DNA of 64,000 nt, from assembly GCA_963930645.1 (NCBI GenBank), contig OZ005652.1, positions 321,418,238 to 321,482,237 on the forward strand. The letters run 5' to 3'. The stretch comes from Salticus scenicus (Eukaryota; Arthropoda; Arachnida; Araneae; Salticidae). The notes beneath the pieces were generated by a model, which was given only the letters and a program-made list of their open reading frames with translations, had not been told where the DNA came from and ran no database searches. The position numbers and the translations under genes were made by a program. Shown here in pieces: positions 60,990 through 64,000 of the stretch (positions are counted from its first letter, which is position 1; each line of letters starts with the position of its first letter).

Positions 60990-62270
60990 ATTTTAAAAAG
61001 AATCAAAAATCATATGGAACGCATTGATTACTAATACTTTCGAATTGTACGTATCTCTGTATATATTAAAGCTCTTAATATTTAATGTTCTTTTCGAACG
61101 AATCCACATGCAAATTATATCCACACGCGCATTATATCCCCAAAATAGATAGGCAGAAAAGCTGAGAAAAGCAGATAAACTAACTGAATTCATAATTACT
61201 CATAAACATTGTTAGAGTGCGCCAAAAAAGTTTAACATGAACGTAATTGCAATTCCAGCAATTTTTAATGTCAGCCCTTAATGTGTCTGAATATTTTAGT
61301 GTAGCCTTTTAAATCTGAAATCTAAGCATATCATATTTTATAGCAAACATTACGTTAGTATATTAACAATAAATGTCAATTTCATTATGAATTTTGTGGT
61401 AGAAAGTTATTTAAATGTGGTTTTAAAAAATCTCTCTTAAAACGCAATGCATTAGCATTTTTAAAGTATCATTGTACACAAACCAGTTTTACAGAGCCTA
61501 TTAATGACATTTTAATTAAGGAGCATTGAAAACTTGCATAACATAAGGAGGCGGTCAAACGGCCAGATACACAAATGGGCAGTCAGACATAGAGATACAT
61601 TAATTTAATTCATATTCACACTTTAAATTTGTTAGAAAGTGTTAAAAACGCTTAAAGTAAATGAAAAACAGTTGCAGCAAATTTCCCGTATTAGCCTTTA
61701 ATGTAACTAAATATTTTGTATGGCCCTGTAAACTTTAAAGCTAATCATGCTATATTACATATAAAACATTCTTTTGTGCTTAAAATAACATATTTAAATT
61801 TCATTTAAATGTGTGCAAAATAAAATTATTAAAATATGGTTTATTTATCGGAATACCTCTCACAGAACGCAATGCTTTGGAATAATTCAAGATGAAACTG
61901 TATCCAGATCAGTGGTTGTGTTTACTTCGTTTTCAAAAGGGAATAATAATCCAATAATGAACTTGAATAACATATTTCAATTTTATTGTTTAAAATAAAG
62001 TCATTAAAATATGTTTTATGCAAATACTAAAGTAATGCTTTGGAATACTTTTAGGGGTCCCTGTACATAAACTATTAGCGGTATTTACTCTTTTTTCAAC
62101 AGGAAGCATCCGACAGTGAACTTGAATAACATATATCAGTTTCAAGAAATTTCATATATATTTATTGGATTTAGAGCGTGGACACATTCTCAGACGAACA
62201 GACAAACATAACTGAGAATTAAAAATTAATGCGCAAGTGCCTATTGGGGAACACTGCAAATTTTAAAAAG
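60990..62270 (+). repeat. Dispersed repeat family R1, three or more units
   Basis: Units with AAAACGCAATGC, GGAATA.TT, CCCTGTA..AAAC and CTTGAATAACAT recur about every 450-500 bp, with degenerate CAGACA/ACAGAC tracts between. They match 21640-23090 on the same strand and 10898-11950 on the other. No coding frame is seen. Confidence 0.5.
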
Positions 62271-64000
62271 AAATACCATGTTAAACCCATGTGTAAACAT
62301 GCACTTTGTTGCGTGATTTGGCAAACGAACGTGAACGATAGCAGCTCTGGCCCCACGGACTATTTCTATGCAATGGAAGTGTTATTTAAAAAAAAAGCGT
62401 AAAAGTTGATAGCTAGGATGATATATGAAGTGCATATGAGGTAGAAAATTAGGTATTAATTTAAAATTGAGTTTATTTATTTTTTGTAAAATTAAACATT
62501 AACTAATTATTCTAATTTGATTCATATTTTAAGTTATGCTAACCAATGCCACGACGCTACTTACTTAGTGAGTATCTATATAAATAAATAAATAGATATA
62601 ATGGTACTAAAAAATAAATAAATAAATAAATAAAATCTTAAAATTCATAATTAATGTTAACAAAAATGCAAATTTGCTTACTTAAAAATTATATAAGTAT
62701 AGAAATTATAGAAAAATAATACAGACTTGCCAACCAATTTTAATAAAAAAGGGAAGATTTTTCTTGAAAAACCAGAAGATTTCATAAAAAAAGGGAAGAT
62801 TTTTCTTCTTCTCTCCTTAAAAAAAAAAAAAAAAAAAAAAAATTAAATCTTCGTTGTGTTAAACAGTACAGTTTTACACCTTTAATATTTTGAAGCAATC
62901 TACAAAAATGTTTTACTGTAGCCTGATTACACTAAATACATAAAAGTTTGAAATGAAATTATACCTATTCAACATATAAATAACTACAAAACAGAATCTG
63001 TAAGAAATTTATTTAACAATGGACTAAAAATCTTAGTCAAGTATATAATAAAAAAGTAAATAAAATAATAAGAAGAATTTATACCTAATAGTGTAGAAAA
63101 GAAATGCAGTCACTAAGCTGCTGTCAAATATTTTCTACTAAACATTTTTAGTTTCCATTAGCTGTTTTAAGCTTTCCCTACCCCCTTCCGAAATTAGACA
63201 TGTGACTGCTAAAATTAGAAATTAGCTGAAAATTTTTCACTAACATGACTGGTTGGTTGATTAGTTGAACATTGATAAAGTCACTTTCAATAAATTGATG
63301 ACATAAACATTAATACATATAGTTTTTAACAACATTAAGTATTTTCAGAATTTCTTCATTAACATAAAAAAAAAAAAAAAAATCTTTAATACAACTGCAA
63401 TAACTTTTATATTCTCATAAAACTATATTAAAATTCCATGCCAACGGAAAAACAAATTTTTTAAACAAATATAGAATATGATTTTTGTGTATGTACATCA
63501 ATCATATATATATAAAAAAGTAGCAGAAGTTAATAATCAGTTTCAAACATGCATAAAACCAACTAAGTATTAATTTTCTTAAATTGTTTTCGAAAACATT
63601 TCCTACTTGAAAAAAATTTCTTTGTTTTTTCCCATATTTACACATTTGGTACAAACATGACAAACAAATATTTACTTTAATAGAGGAAAGTTAAACAGAT
63701 TCATTAAATTCAGCAATAAGGTCTAAAAACAATTACATACGTCAAAAATATTGAGTACTTCTATAGCTTTATTGATTCTAGAATTGATCACTATCCAGCG
63801 AAGAGGAAAAAAGGGGGGGGGGGTACAAAAATACAGAGTAAGAAATATTAAATTCTTTAAATTTTACTTTTAGAATCTAACGAAGCAATTTTAAAAAGAA
63901 TATTATAATTTATGTTGCAGATTGTTAAAGATTAAGAAATAAAAGACTTCTGCAAAACATTTTTTGCCAATCACTAGTTGGAGATAGATGAAGGAGGAAG
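62271..64000. other. AT-rich non-coding DNA
   Basis: No gene is recognised. It holds short direct repeats (AAAAAAGGGAAGATTTTTCTT, two copies near 62746 and 62787), A-runs (62818-62841) and a G-run (63814-63822). Confidence 0.4.

Overview
The window is AT-rich eukaryotic DNA full of microsatellites, homopolymer runs, tRNA-derived SINEs, TA-flanked Tc1/mariner elements and palindromic MITEs. The only clear host coding exon encodes a chelicerate-type RR (chitin-binding) cuticle protein segment. Together with the repeat style this suggests an arachnid, most likely a spider; the assignment is inference. There is no prokaryotic gene organisation.

Layout. 1-8.4 kb: a SINE, a palindromic MITE, the last exon of a cuticle gene (2614-2865, + strand) and several small MITEs. 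8.4-9.8 kb: a decayed mariner-type element carrying a nested TA-flanked MITE. 9.8-23.2 kb: mostly non-coding repeats, with one weak candidate terminal exon at 20618-20678. 23.26-33.80 kb: the main feature, a 10.5-kb integrated element. 33.8-53 kb: hairpin-ended CTGT-rich repeat families, SINEs and local duplications. 53.1-54.7 kb: a dead Tc1/Tc3-like transposon with IR/DR ends. 54.7-64 kb: SINE pieces, hairpins, tandem duplications and AT-rich DNA.

The main element (23256-33798) is bounded by a 6-bp target-site duplication (CTCAAC) and has inverted arms of about 2.8 kb that start AGTAGT. A 6-bp duplication and short tandem repeats at the tips are hallmarks of Polinton/Maverick elements. It encodes only one recognisable gene: a spliced minus-strand gene with five N-terminal C2H2 zinc fingers and a protein-primed family B DNA polymerase. 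The C-terminal third of the polymerase lies inside the left arm, so it is repeated, truncated and in opposite orientation, in the right arm. No integrase, packaging ATPase, protease or capsid gene is visible. The polymerase reading frame is broken at several places, and two breaks are shared by both arms. The element looks like a fold-back, polymerase-only derivative that was inserted with help from an autonomous relative. I think it is the most noteworthy object in the window.

The rest of the sequence is repeat-derived. Few host genes are visible, probably because the window lies in long introns or between genes.
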